A stretch of DNA of 9,474 bases, from the NCBI GenBank assembly GCA_003566475.1, contig PXDE01000578.1, positions 1 to 9,474 of the forward strand. The letters are read 5' to 3'. The notes beneath the pieces are model-generated. The model made no database searches and was not told the DNA's origin. It saw only the letters and a list, made by a program, of their open reading frames with translations. Below, piece after piece: positions 3,265 to 8,917 of this stretch (positions are counted from its first letter, which is position 1; every line of letters starts with the position of its first letter). This DNA is from PVC group bacterium. GTDB lineage: Bacteria; Verrucomicrobiota; Kiritimatiellia; SS1-B-03-39; PXDE01. A program made the position numbers and the translations under genes.

Positions 3265-5817
3265 GAGTCCAAGGGAATCAACAGCCATGGTCGGCGAATT
3301 CCGGTTGAATGCCAGTAGGTGTGGCCCATCCGATTCTCCAATCGGATCCCGGTTCGCCCACCGCCCCAGCTCGGGCGCGTAGAAGCGGTAGCCGTAGTAG
3401 AGCCAGCCGCTGGCCTCGTCGGCGGGCTTGGTGCTGAAGCGGTGCGGGTAGGCGTGGGCGAGGGGGCCGGTGGCGGCGGTGACGTTGCCGAAGGGGTCGT
3501 AGGAGTAGGCGGCGGCTATCGCCGCCGGATGTGGGGTGTGAGGGGTGGGATGTGGGTTGGCGGAGGCCACGTACTCCGTCACGTTCCCGTTGGCGTCGTA
3601 GACCGGGTGGAAGAGGCCGCTTGCGCGGGTTTCATTGGGGTCATTGGAGATTGGGGAGGAGGGGGAGTCACCGGTCATCCGTACCGACAAAAGCCCCCCC
3701 ACCCCGCCGGCGCCCTGGAGCGTGCCGGAGAGGTCGAGACCCCAGAGGTAGGTGCGGATGGTGGTCCCGGCGACAGCCTGCCCCCCATCCCCTCCCCCGG
3801 AGGGGTGGCCGAAGGCCGGGGTGGGTTGGCCTGCTCTGTGAACCTCCGTAACCTCTGCGCCCCCTGTGGTCTGACTGGTCTCTGCGCTCTTTGCGTTCTT
3901 TGCGGCCATTTGAATTTCCGCTACGGGATTCCACCCGTCGTAGACCCACCGCGTCTGCTGCGTGGCCACCCAGCGGGCCTCGCGGAATTCGGAGGTGGTG
4001 CGGAGCAGGCGGCGGCCCTGGTGGTCGTAGGCGTAGTCGTGGCGCACGCCGTCGCGCTCCCAGCGGGCCAGCCGGTTCTCGCCGTTCCAGGTGAGCAGGG
4101 CGCCGGAGGGATCGGTGAGCATGTTGCCGTCGAGGTCGTATGTGGGGGGAGTGGTTTCATTTGGGGCATTGGAGGCATTGGTTTCATTGGGCGTGGACCG
4201 GGTGGCCGACGTGGGACCGACACTCCTTGCTTGCCCCGAGCCGATCGAGGGGTCGGCCTCTCTGAGGGCGGTGTCGTGAGAGAGTCCGTCTCGGAGATCC
4301 GGACCTACGGCGGACGCAGCTACGAGTGCAGTGTACTGGTTGAGGGCATTGGCGGTGTAGGTGCTGGAGGTCTGGCGGCCGGCGACGGTGGCGGAGGAGC
4401 GGAGGCGGTTGCCGATGGCGTCGTAGGCGTAGGCGAACTCGTCCCCGCCCATGGTCGCGGCGATGACTTCGGAGCGCGCATTGTAGGAGAAGGCGTTGCG
4501 GATGGCTGGATGGGTGGATGAGTGGATGGTTGGATGGGCAGACGGATTCGGATCGGCGGCGGCCCCATGCGCGGCCGCGTCCTTGGCGGACGCAGCTACG
4601 AAGGGACGCAGATCCTCGCGGCCGACGCGACGCCCGGAGGGGTCCACGTCGTAGGTGTATTGACTGATCACCCCCAACCCTTCTCCTCCTCTGTGAACCT
4701 CCGTAACCTCTGTGCCCTCTGTGGTCCGCCTGCCTCCGGCATTCGCGTTCATTCGTGCGTGCCGCGCCGTAGCGTCTTCGCGAAGGCGGGTCCATTCGCG
4801 GTTGAACGAATTGGCCTTCACGTGCAGGTGGTCGCGGCGGGGTTCGTAGGCGTGGCGGACGGTGTGGACGGGGCCGCTGACCGTCGCGAGGAGGTCGGAG
4901 CCCGGTTCGAAGTGGTAGGTGAAGCTGCCCATGTCCGGTCCGCCGATGGCGGCCAATCGTCCCTGAGCATCGTACGCGTAGCGGACCCGGTAGTCCAGCG
5001 CGGGGACGGAGATTCCGGCCAGACGGCCCTGGTCATCGTACTGGCGTTCGAGCACGCCGTGGGGGGTGGTCTCCTTGGCCCGCTGCCCGGCGTCGGTGAC
5101 CTCGTAGCGCCAGACCCCGAACCCGTCGCGCACGGCGATCTGTCGGCCCAGACGGTCGTAGGCGTAGTGGATGGTCGGCGTGCCGTCGCTGTATTCGATG
5201 CGGGCGAGCTCGCCGGTGGGGTGGTAGTGGTAGCGGGTCGCGAGGCGGGGGGCGCCTTCGGCGCGGGATTGGGGATTGGGGACTGGGGATTGGGAGGGGG
5301 AGGCGGAGGCCGCGTTCCCGCTTTCTGGGACGGACGCGGCTTCAGTCGCAGACCCACCCCGCCCTGCGGGCACCCCTCCGAGGAGGGGAGAACCCACCCC
5401 GTCGCTTCGCGCCACCCCTCCGGGGAGGGGATCGTTTGCGCGGGCCCAGAGGCGGGTGGCGAGCTTGCCGTCGGGGGTGTGGGTGTAGTCGGGGCCGTGG
5501 CCGTCGGCCCCTCCTTCGCCAAGGCTTCGGAGGGCAGGGTAGCGCTTGGCGAGGAGGAGGCCGGTGGCGGGCTCGAAGGCCCAGGTGGTGCGGTCAAAAC
5601 GGTCCAATGCCTGGACGAGGTCGTCCAAGGTCTGGACGGGCGAGGACTCGTCGCGGAGGGTGGCGAGGGAGGTCATGCGGCCGTGGAGGTCGTAGCCGTA
5701 GTGCACGGGGTAGGTGGCGCCCCATTCGGCGATCTTGCGGCCGTGGAGGTCGTAGGCGGAGTGGGTGGTCTCGCCGGTGGGGGAGGTGACGGAGACGAGG
5801 GAGGAGAAGCCAGGGGG
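2602..5817 (-). CDS. RHS/YD-repeat polymorphic toxin with C-terminal metallopeptidase-like domain, N-terminus missing
   Basis: About 1070 residues are recognisable. The order is: YD repeats (YDLHGRKIAEW, YDRLGRQIAVRDG, YDDQGRLAGI, YDAIGNRLRS, YDLDGNMLTD, YDHQGRRLLR); the RHS-associated core (YDPFGNVTAATG, GYRFYAPELGRWANRDPIGE, 3265-~3510); the boundary PTMAVDSLGL; and a 220-residue variable C-terminus with HELTH. YD repeats build a shell that encloses the C-terminal toxin of contact-dependent or secreted weapons. The given start is simply the first clearly RHS-like codon. The frame stays open to 6669, but residues from there run antisense to a TerB-like fragment and the helicase start and look like no protein. 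No signal peptide, PAAR or other N-terminal trafficking domain is present. Linkers between YD repeats carry many in-frame repeat insertions. The gene may be a silent remnant that still keeps its toxin cassette, or may be joined to an N-terminus elsewhere by recombination. The family is certain; expression is doubtful. Confidence 0.8.
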   Translation of the reverse strand, partial: PPGFSSLVSVTSPTGETTHSAYDLHGRKIAEWGATYPVHYGYDLHGRMTSLATLRDESSPVQTLDDLVQALDRFDRTTWAFEPATGLLLAKRYPALRSLGEGGADGHGPDYTHTPDGKLATRLWARANDPLPGGVARSDGVGSPLLGGVPAGRGGSATEAASVPESGNAASASPSQSPVPNPQSRAEGAPRLATRYHYHPTGELARIEYSDGTPTIHYAYDRLGRQIAVRDGFGVWRYEVTDAGQRAKETTPHGVLERQYDDQGRLAGISVPALDYRVRYAYDAQGRLAAIGGPDMGSFTYHFEPGSDLLATVSGPVHTVRHAYEPRRDHLHVKANSFNREWTRLREDATARHARMNANAGGRRTTEGTEVTEVHRGGEGLGVISQYTYDVDPSGRRVGREDLRPFVAASAKDAAAHGAAADPNPSAHPTIHSSTHPAIRNAFSYNARSEVIAATMGGDEFAYAYDAIGNRLRSSATVAGRQTSSTYTANALNQYTALVAASAVGPDLRDGLSHDTALREADPSIGSGQARSVGPTSATRSTPNETNASNAPNETTPPTYDLDGNMLTDPSGALLTWNGENRLARWERDGVRHDYAYDHQGRRLLRTTSEFREARWVATQQTRWVYDGWNPVAEIQMAAKNAKSAETSQTTGGAEVTEVHRAGQPTPAFGHPSGGGDGGQAVAGTTIRTYLWGLDLSGTLQGAGGVGGLLSVRMTGDSPSSPISNDPNETRASGLFHPVYDANGNVTEYVASANPHPTPHTPHPAAIAAAYSYDPFGNVTAATGPLAHAYPHRFSTKPADEASGWLYYGYRFYAPELGRWANRDPIGESDGPHLLAFNRNSPTMAVDSLGLYRVLGLGNDTKGIHLEMFNALLRQVGRRTLDLAEEIEIARTIWSNLPDSCPIRESLIQFADDVEKIVVKGMLPHIPRRRGPVLRIHNCPVDVGIAKALGLTVGGVMISPAWIIQLNNDGQDNRERFWYVDRETQLRTVFHELTHFYGSRDDIDGGLGRYAQFLERLYDNPLVSAVQAERGWANEVVSQLVNLKFQQGEAGEMTFNQWNSHVAERCPALWP
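3528..3555. repeat. GTGGG-type short repeat in the RHS linker
   Basis: GATGTGGGGTGTGAGGGGTG and the following GGATGTGGG. On the coding strand it gives NPHPTPHTPHPAA just upstream of the core motif YDPFGN, a low-complexity linker that YD proteins do not usually have. Confidence 0.55.
3629..3655. repeat. nonamer tandem repeat (TCATTG family) in RHS, three units
   Basis: GTTTCATTG, GGGTCATTG and GAGATTGGG. Same family as 4154-4189. The period is three codons, so copy changes would keep the frame; the protein reads SNDPNET. Confidence 0.65.
3789..3827. repeat. two-hairpin REP-like unit, inverted copy
   Basis: CCCCTCCCCCGGAGGGG, then TGGCCGAAGGCC, then GGGGTGGGTT. This is the reverse complement of the unit seen twice at 5352-5430. 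Both sub-palindromes (CCCCTCC/GGAGGGG and GGCC/GGCC) are kept. Confidence 0.7.
3834..3907. repeat. CTCTGTG/CTCTGCG-type tandem repeat in RHS
   Basis: Two adjoining blocks. CTCTGTGAACCTCCGTAACC with the following CTCTGCGCCCCCTGTGG matches 895-923 and 4689-4725. CTCTGCGCTCTTTGCGTTCT then TTGCGG is a related AAAGAACGCAAAG-type unit. It encodes AAKNAKSAETSQTTGGAEVT, inserted between EIQ and the next recognisable RHS motif. Confidence 0.7.
4154..4189. repeat. nonamer tandem repeat (GNNNCATTG), four units, in RHS
   Basis: GTTTCATTT, GGGGCATTG, GAGGCATTG and GTTTCATTG without gaps. On the coding strand this is the tripeptide series NET-NAS-NAP-NET, directly before YDLDGNMLTD. The nine-base period preserves the frame. 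Confidence 0.75.
4222..4262. repeat. REP-like insert (CCCCGAGCCGATCGAGGGG)
   Basis: It encodes ADPSIGSGQARSVG on the RHS strand. It resembles the dispersed palindromic repeats around a CCTGAGCC...CGAAGG-type core seen in several bacterial groups. Only a short stem (CCCC/GGGG) can be drawn, so this call is tentative. Confidence 0.4.
4500..4538. repeat. GGAT (ATCC) microsatellite inside RHS
   Basis: GGATGGCTGGATGGGTGGAT, then GAGTGGATGGTTGGATGGG. It encodes HPTIHSSTHPAIR, between the segment shared with fragment 2 and NAFSYNARSEV. Fragment 2 breaks off at this point. Confidence 0.75.
4689..4725. repeat. CTCTGTG-type tandem repeat in RHS
   Basis: CTCTGTGAACCTCCGTAACC followed by TCTGTGCCCTCTGTGGT. 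It is homologous to 895-923 in fragment 2, so the insertion predates that duplication. It encodes TTEGTEVTEVHR. Confidence 0.75.
4740..4808. repeat. CATTCGCG decamer array split by a 33-base insertion
   Basis: In fragment 2 the same array spans 36 bases (939-974). Here it spans 69, because a stretch at about 4756-4789 (TGCGTGCCGCGCCGTAGCGT, then CTTCGCGAAGGCGG) is added. The net gain is exactly 33 bases, which gives 11 extra residues (LREDATARHAR) and leaves the RHS frame intact. Confidence 0.8.
5265..5292. repeat. heptamer tandem repeat GGGATTG, four units
   Basis: GGGATTG, GGGATTG, GGGACTG and GGGATTG. The complementary reading is CCCCAAT/CCCCAGT, the same type of heptamer known as STRR sequences in filamentous cyanobacteria. 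It lies within RHS and encodes SQSPVPNPQS. Confidence 0.75.
5352..5430. repeat. two tandem two-hairpin REP-like units
   Basis: Unit 1 is 5352-5390 and unit 2 is 5391-5430. Each has CCCACCCCG, a small hairpin (CCCTGCGGG or CGCTTCGCG), then CACCCCTCC, two bases and GGAGGGG. Together with 4 heptamers and linkers they make up an insertion of about 200 bases between LWARA and RYHYHPTGELARIEY of the RHS repeats, with the frame preserved. Confidence 0.75.
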
Positions 5818-5820
5818 GAG

Positions 5821-5862
5821 TGCCTGGTGCTTGGTGCCTGGTGCTTGGTGCCTGGTGCTTGG
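5821..5862. repeat. heptamer tandem repeat TGCCTGG/TGCTTGG, six units
   Basis: Three exact 14-base units, TGCCTGGTGCTTGG, equal to six heptamers. It sits at the upstream edge of the recognisable RHS frame. Sequence upstream of it (TDTGFTLVIPDPSVATDAKE on the minus strand, ~5880-5938) is in a different frame from the RHS repeats downstream. A heptamer is not a multiple of three, so copy-number changes shift the frame. Confidence 0.8.
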
Positions 5863-5940
5863 TGTGCAGCAGAAGCCACCTCCTTGGCGTCGGTGGCTAC
5901 GGAGGGATCGGGGATGACGAGGGTGAAGCCGGTGTCGGTG

Positions 5941-6117
5941 CGGCGCCAGGACGAAGCACTCGACCGGATCGCGGAGCGCCTCCCCCGCCCGGGGACCCGC
6001 CGCATGGCCCTTAGCCTGCTCGACCGCCTCTTCCTCTCCGACGGCCAGCACGACCCCGGCGAGCAGGAGTTCCTGGACCGGGTGACCGCCCACCTGGCCC
6101 CGCCGGGCGCCGACTGA
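5941..6117 (+). pseudogene. 3' remnant of a TerB-like gene
   Basis: The plus-strand frame ends at TGA 6115-6117 and reads DEALDRIAERLPRPGTRRM, ALSLLDRLFLSDGQHDPGEQ and EFLDRVTAHLAPPGAD. The pattern LLDRLFLSDG-HDPGEQEFLDRV matches the C-terminal helices of TerB-domain (tellurite-resistance TerB family) proteins, where an acidic DG-x-D-xx-E loop is conserved. Similarity fades at about 5940, exactly where the minus-strand RHS sequence begins, and there is no start codon in this part. It is therefore the tail of a gene cut by the RHS island. The 5' part would lie beyond the left edge if the whole island was inserted, or may have been deleted. The family call is from memory of the motif; the truncation is visible. 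Confidence 0.5.
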
Positions 6118-6340
6118 ACGGACCATCCGCCGCATCCAGGCGGACCGCAGAAGCCGCGAAGAGTGTGGAGATCCGTACAGGCAAGAGCCGTGTAGAACCT
6201 GGCAGCAGGTCGCGATCCGCCTCCTCACAGACGGGTGGTGCCGCAAGCAAGAGATCGCTTCCTCGCGACGGATAGCCGCGAAGGCTCCAACCTCTGGACG
6301 ACTTCGTCCAACGTCTGGACCGCCCCCCCGCACGCGACAG

Positions 6341-6428
6341 GCCATGGCCACCCATCCACTCATCCATCCATCCACCCATCCATCCCCCCACCATCCACCC
6401 ATCCATTCATCCATCCACGCATCCACCC
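6341..6428. repeat. ATCC imperfect microsatellite upstream of the helicase gene
   Basis: About 85 bases made of ATCC, ACCC and ATTC tetramers (CCATCCACTCATCCATCCAT and similar). Same family as 1601-1627 and 4500-4538 but on the opposite strand. It ends about 35 bases before the chosen ATG. Confidence 0.85.
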
Positions 6429-6450
6429 TTCCTCCCCCGCCCGGGCGTGG

Positions 6451-6456
6451 TAGACT
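6451..6456 (+). promoter_or_regulatory. possible -10 element for a leaderless helicase transcript
   Basis: TAGACT lies 7 bases before the ATG at 6464, with no Shine-Dalgarno sequence in between (GCCTCCC). This spacing is typical of leaderless genes, whose transcript starts at the A of ATG. No good -35 hexamer is visible. Confidence 0.35.
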
Positions 6457-6463
6457 GCCTCCC

Positions 6464-8917
6464 ATGCCCAAGCTGGACGATCTGGTGGAGTTTCTGGAGC
6501 AGCGGTTCGAGTCCTCGATCCGGGCCCGGCAGATTCTGCCTCCGTCCCCGGGCGAGACCCGGCCGTTTCCGGACGGTCTGGACGCGCGGCTGCGGGCGGT
6601 GCTGGAGGCCGAGGGGATCCGCAGCCTGTACGCGCACCAGGCCGAGGCCTTCGGGCCCATCGCCGCCAATCAGGACACGGTGCTGGTGGCCCGGACGGCC
6701 AGCGGGAAGACGCTGTCGTTCATGCTGCCCATCCTCTCGGAGTACGCGGCCGCGCCCACGCCGTTTACCGCCCTCTTCCTCTATCCCACCAAGGCCCTGT
6801 CGCGGGACCAGGAGTCCACCCTGGGGCGGCTGCTCCACGCCGCCCTCGAGCACCGCAAGCTGGGCACGTTCGACGGCGACACCCCCCGCGAGGCCCGGCA
6901 GGCCATCCAGCAGGCGGCCGATTTCGTCATCACCAACCCCGACATGCTCCACGCCGGGATCCTCCCCAACCACCACCGGGGCTGGCGGAACTTCCTGGCC
7001 CGGCTCCGCTATGTGGTGGTGGACGAGGTCCACACCTACCGGGGGGCCTTCGGGTCGCACGTGGCCAACGTCATGCGCCGCCTGCTCCGGGTCTGCGCCA
7101 TGCACGGCAGCCGCCCCGCCTTCGTGTGCGCCTCGGCCACGGTGGGCAATCCGGGCGAGCATGTGCGGGCCCTGTTCGGCCGGGAGTTCCGGGTGATCGA
7201 CGGCGACGGCTCGCCGCGCCCCCGGCGCGACCTCTATTTCGTCAACCCCCCCATGGTCCAGAGCCACGGGGCCGCCCAGTACCGCAAGGGCCCGAGCGCG
7301 GTGACCACCCCCCTGCTCCGCCAGGCCGCCGCCCTCAACCTCCGCACCATCTGCTTCTGCCGGGCCCGCCAGGAGGTCGAGCGGCTGTACCACCGGGTGA
7401 CCGACGGCCATCCCCACCTGCGCGACCGCATCCAGCCCTACCGGGGCGGGCTCCTTCCCGACGAGCGCCGCCGGCTCGAGCGCGACCTGTTCGAGGGCCG
7501 GCTCACCGCCATCATCACCACCAACGCGCTCGAGCTGGGCATCGACATCGGCGACCTCGACCTCTGCCTGCTCTCCGGCCATCCCGGCACCGTGGCCAGC
7601 TTCTGGCAGCAGGCGGGCCGCGTGGGCCGCCGGGGCGACCGGTCGGTGATCGTGTTCGTGGCCCGCGACACCCCCATCGACCAGTACCTGACCAACCACC
7701 CGGACTTCATCACCGCCACCCCGGTCGAGCAGGCCTGGCTGAACGCGGACAACCCCTACATCATGCTCCAGCACCTGCCCTGCGCCGCCCACGAGCATCC
7801 GCTGGGCGACACGGAGCCCGGGTTCGACCCCGCCCTCTACCGCCCCGTGCTCCGGGCCCTCGCCGACGACGGCACCCTCAAGCCCTGGCAGGGGGCCTGG
7901 CGCTACGCCCTCCGCGACTATCCGGCCCGGGGGGTGAACCTGCGCGGGCTCACCGACTTCAATGTCGACATCTACTGCGGCACCGAGGTGATCGGCGAGA
8001 TCGACCCCATCGGGGCCCGGGGGACGCTCTACAAGGACGCCATCTACCAGCACCTTGGCCGCAAATACATGTCCATGGACCTCGATCTCGACCAGAAGCT
8101 GTGCCGGGTGGAGCCGGTCGAGGTCGACTACTACACCGAGGCGGTGTGGGAGAACCGGATCGAGATGATCCACCCGGACGCGGAGGCCGAGCGGCACGGG
8201 GCCCGCCTGGCCTTCGGCGAGGTCCGGGTCAACAAGCAGCCCAAGCTCTACAAGAAGATCCGCGAGCGCAGCTTCGAGAACGTGGGCTACGGGCCCATCA
8301 CCCTGGCCCCGTTCGAGTACGACACCTCCGGCCTGTCCCTCCACCTGCCCCCGGCCTGGAAGGAGGCCGCCGACGCGGCCGACCTGCGCTACCGCGACGC
8401 CGCCCTCTACGGACTGAGCTACCTCCTGCGCCGGGTCGCCCCCAGCCTGTGCATGGCCGACGCCAACGACATCGAGACCGACGTGGCCCGGTCCGAGGCC
8501 GGCCCCGCCCTCTGGCGCAGCGCCCTGTTTCTCTACGACACCATCGAGGGCGGGGTGGGCTACGCCGAGAAGATCTTCGAGCGGATCGCCGACGCCTTCG
8601 CCCTCTGCCTGCGGGTGATCGACGAGTGCCCCTGTCCGTCGGGCTGCCCCTCCTGCGTGCCGCCCCTGCCTCCGGGCATCGAGGACGAGGAGCTGGAGGC
8701 GTTTCTGATCGAGTCCGACGCGGCCGTGCGCTGCGCCCGCAGCCTGCTGGTGGCGCTCTCCGAGGGCGTGGTGGAGGTGCCGGTGGTGACCGTGCTCCGC
8801 CACCCCCGGGGCGCGGGCGTGGTCGCCCCGCCGGTGGACGAGGAGGCGCAACGTCTGGAGACACGGGTGGGCCGGGCCGCCGGCATCCTCCGGCGCAAGC
8901 GGGAGCGCGAGCATTGA
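6464..8917 (+). CDS. mrfA: superfamily 2 DNA helicase of the MrfA/YprA type
   Basis: 817 residues, close to other MrfA-type helicases. All SF2 motifs are present: motif I TASGKT (78-83), Ia YPTKALSRDQ, II DEVH (187-190), III SAT (224-226), IV TICFCRARQEVERL, V TTNALELGIDIG and VI QQAGRVGRRGDR (382-393). Towards the C-terminus a cysteine cluster, CPCPSGCPSC (722-731), fits the zinc-binding DUF1998/MZB domain of this family. MrfA is a 3'-5' DNA helicase that works with the nuclease MrfB; in Bacillus subtilis the pair repairs mitomycin C adducts. I took ATG 6464 (MPKLDDLVEFLEQRF); the open frame extends upstream only through the ATCC repeat as low-complexity HPST residues. The stop overlaps the next gene's start as TTGA. 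Base composition matches a well-adapted core gene, unlike the RHS block. Confidence 0.88.
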   Translation: MPKLDDLVEFLEQRFESSIRARQILPPSPGETRPFPDGLDARLRAVLEAEGIRSLYAHQAEAFGPIAANQDTVLVARTASGKTLSFMLPILSEYAAAPTPFTALFLYPTKALSRDQESTLGRLLHAALEHRKLGTFDGDTPREARQAIQQAADFVITNPDMLHAGILPNHHRGWRNFLARLRYVVVDEVHTYRGAFGSHVANVMRRLLRVCAMHGSRPAFVCASATVGNPGEHVRALFGREFRVIDGDGSPRPRRDLYFVNPPMVQSHGAAQYRKGPSAVTTPLLRQAAALNLRTICFCRARQEVERLYHRVTDGHPHLRDRIQPYRGGLLPDERRRLERDLFEGRLTAIITTNALELGIDIGDLDLCLLSGHPGTVASFWQQAGRVGRRGDRSVIVFVARDTPIDQYLTNHPDFITATPVEQAWLNADNPYIMLQHLPCAAHEHPLGDTEPGFDPALYRPVLRALADDGTLKPWQGAWRYALRDYPARGVNLRGLTDFNVDIYCGTEVIGEIDPIGARGTLYKDAIYQHLGRKYMSMDLDLDQKLCRVEPVEVDYYTEAVWENRIEMIHPDAEAERHGARLAFGEVRVNKQPKLYKKIRERSFENVGYGPITLAPFEYDTSGLSLHLPPAWKEAADAADLRYRDAALYGLSYLLRRVAPSLCMADANDIETDVARSEAGPALWRSALFLYDTIEGGVGYAEKIFERIADAFALCLRVIDECPCPSGCPSCVPPLPPGIEDEELEAFLIESDAAVRCARSLLVALSEGVVEVPVVTVLRHPRGAGVVAPPVDEEAQRLETRVGRAAGILRRKREREH

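Larger units (their letters stand above)
6118..6463. other. intergenic region upstream of the helicase gene
   Basis: 346 bases with no convincing gene. TGGACGA and TCGTCCA around CT (6296-6311) form a 7-base hairpin, and the flanking CTCTGGAC...GTCTGGACCG is close to 5617-5640 of the RHS gene, which encodes VQTLDDLVQ. A short decayed RHS piece may therefore lie at about 6288-6330. The right part is the ATCC microsatellite. No operator could be identified. Confidence 0.5.

Noticed and set aside
4522..6117. 531-residue plus-strand open frame
   Set aside because: Apart from its last ~58 residues (TerB-like), it is the antisense of the RHS gene, rich in Gly, Val and Ala as expected from GC-rich shadows.
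6344..6463. Helicase start at ATG 6344
   Set aside because: The extra 40 residues are a translated ATCC microsatellite (HPST-rich); ATG 6464 begins a normal N-terminus.
5818..6669. Upstream extension of the RHS frame to an ATG at 6669
   Set aside because: It would run antisense through the TerB-like tail, the ATCC repeat and the helicase start. The residues are low-complexity (WMDEWMGGW and Arg/Ser-rich) and show no RHS features.
6407..8914. 835-residue minus-strand open frame opposite the helicase
   Set aside because: Mirror frame of a GC-rich gene; the plus strand has all helicase motifs in order.
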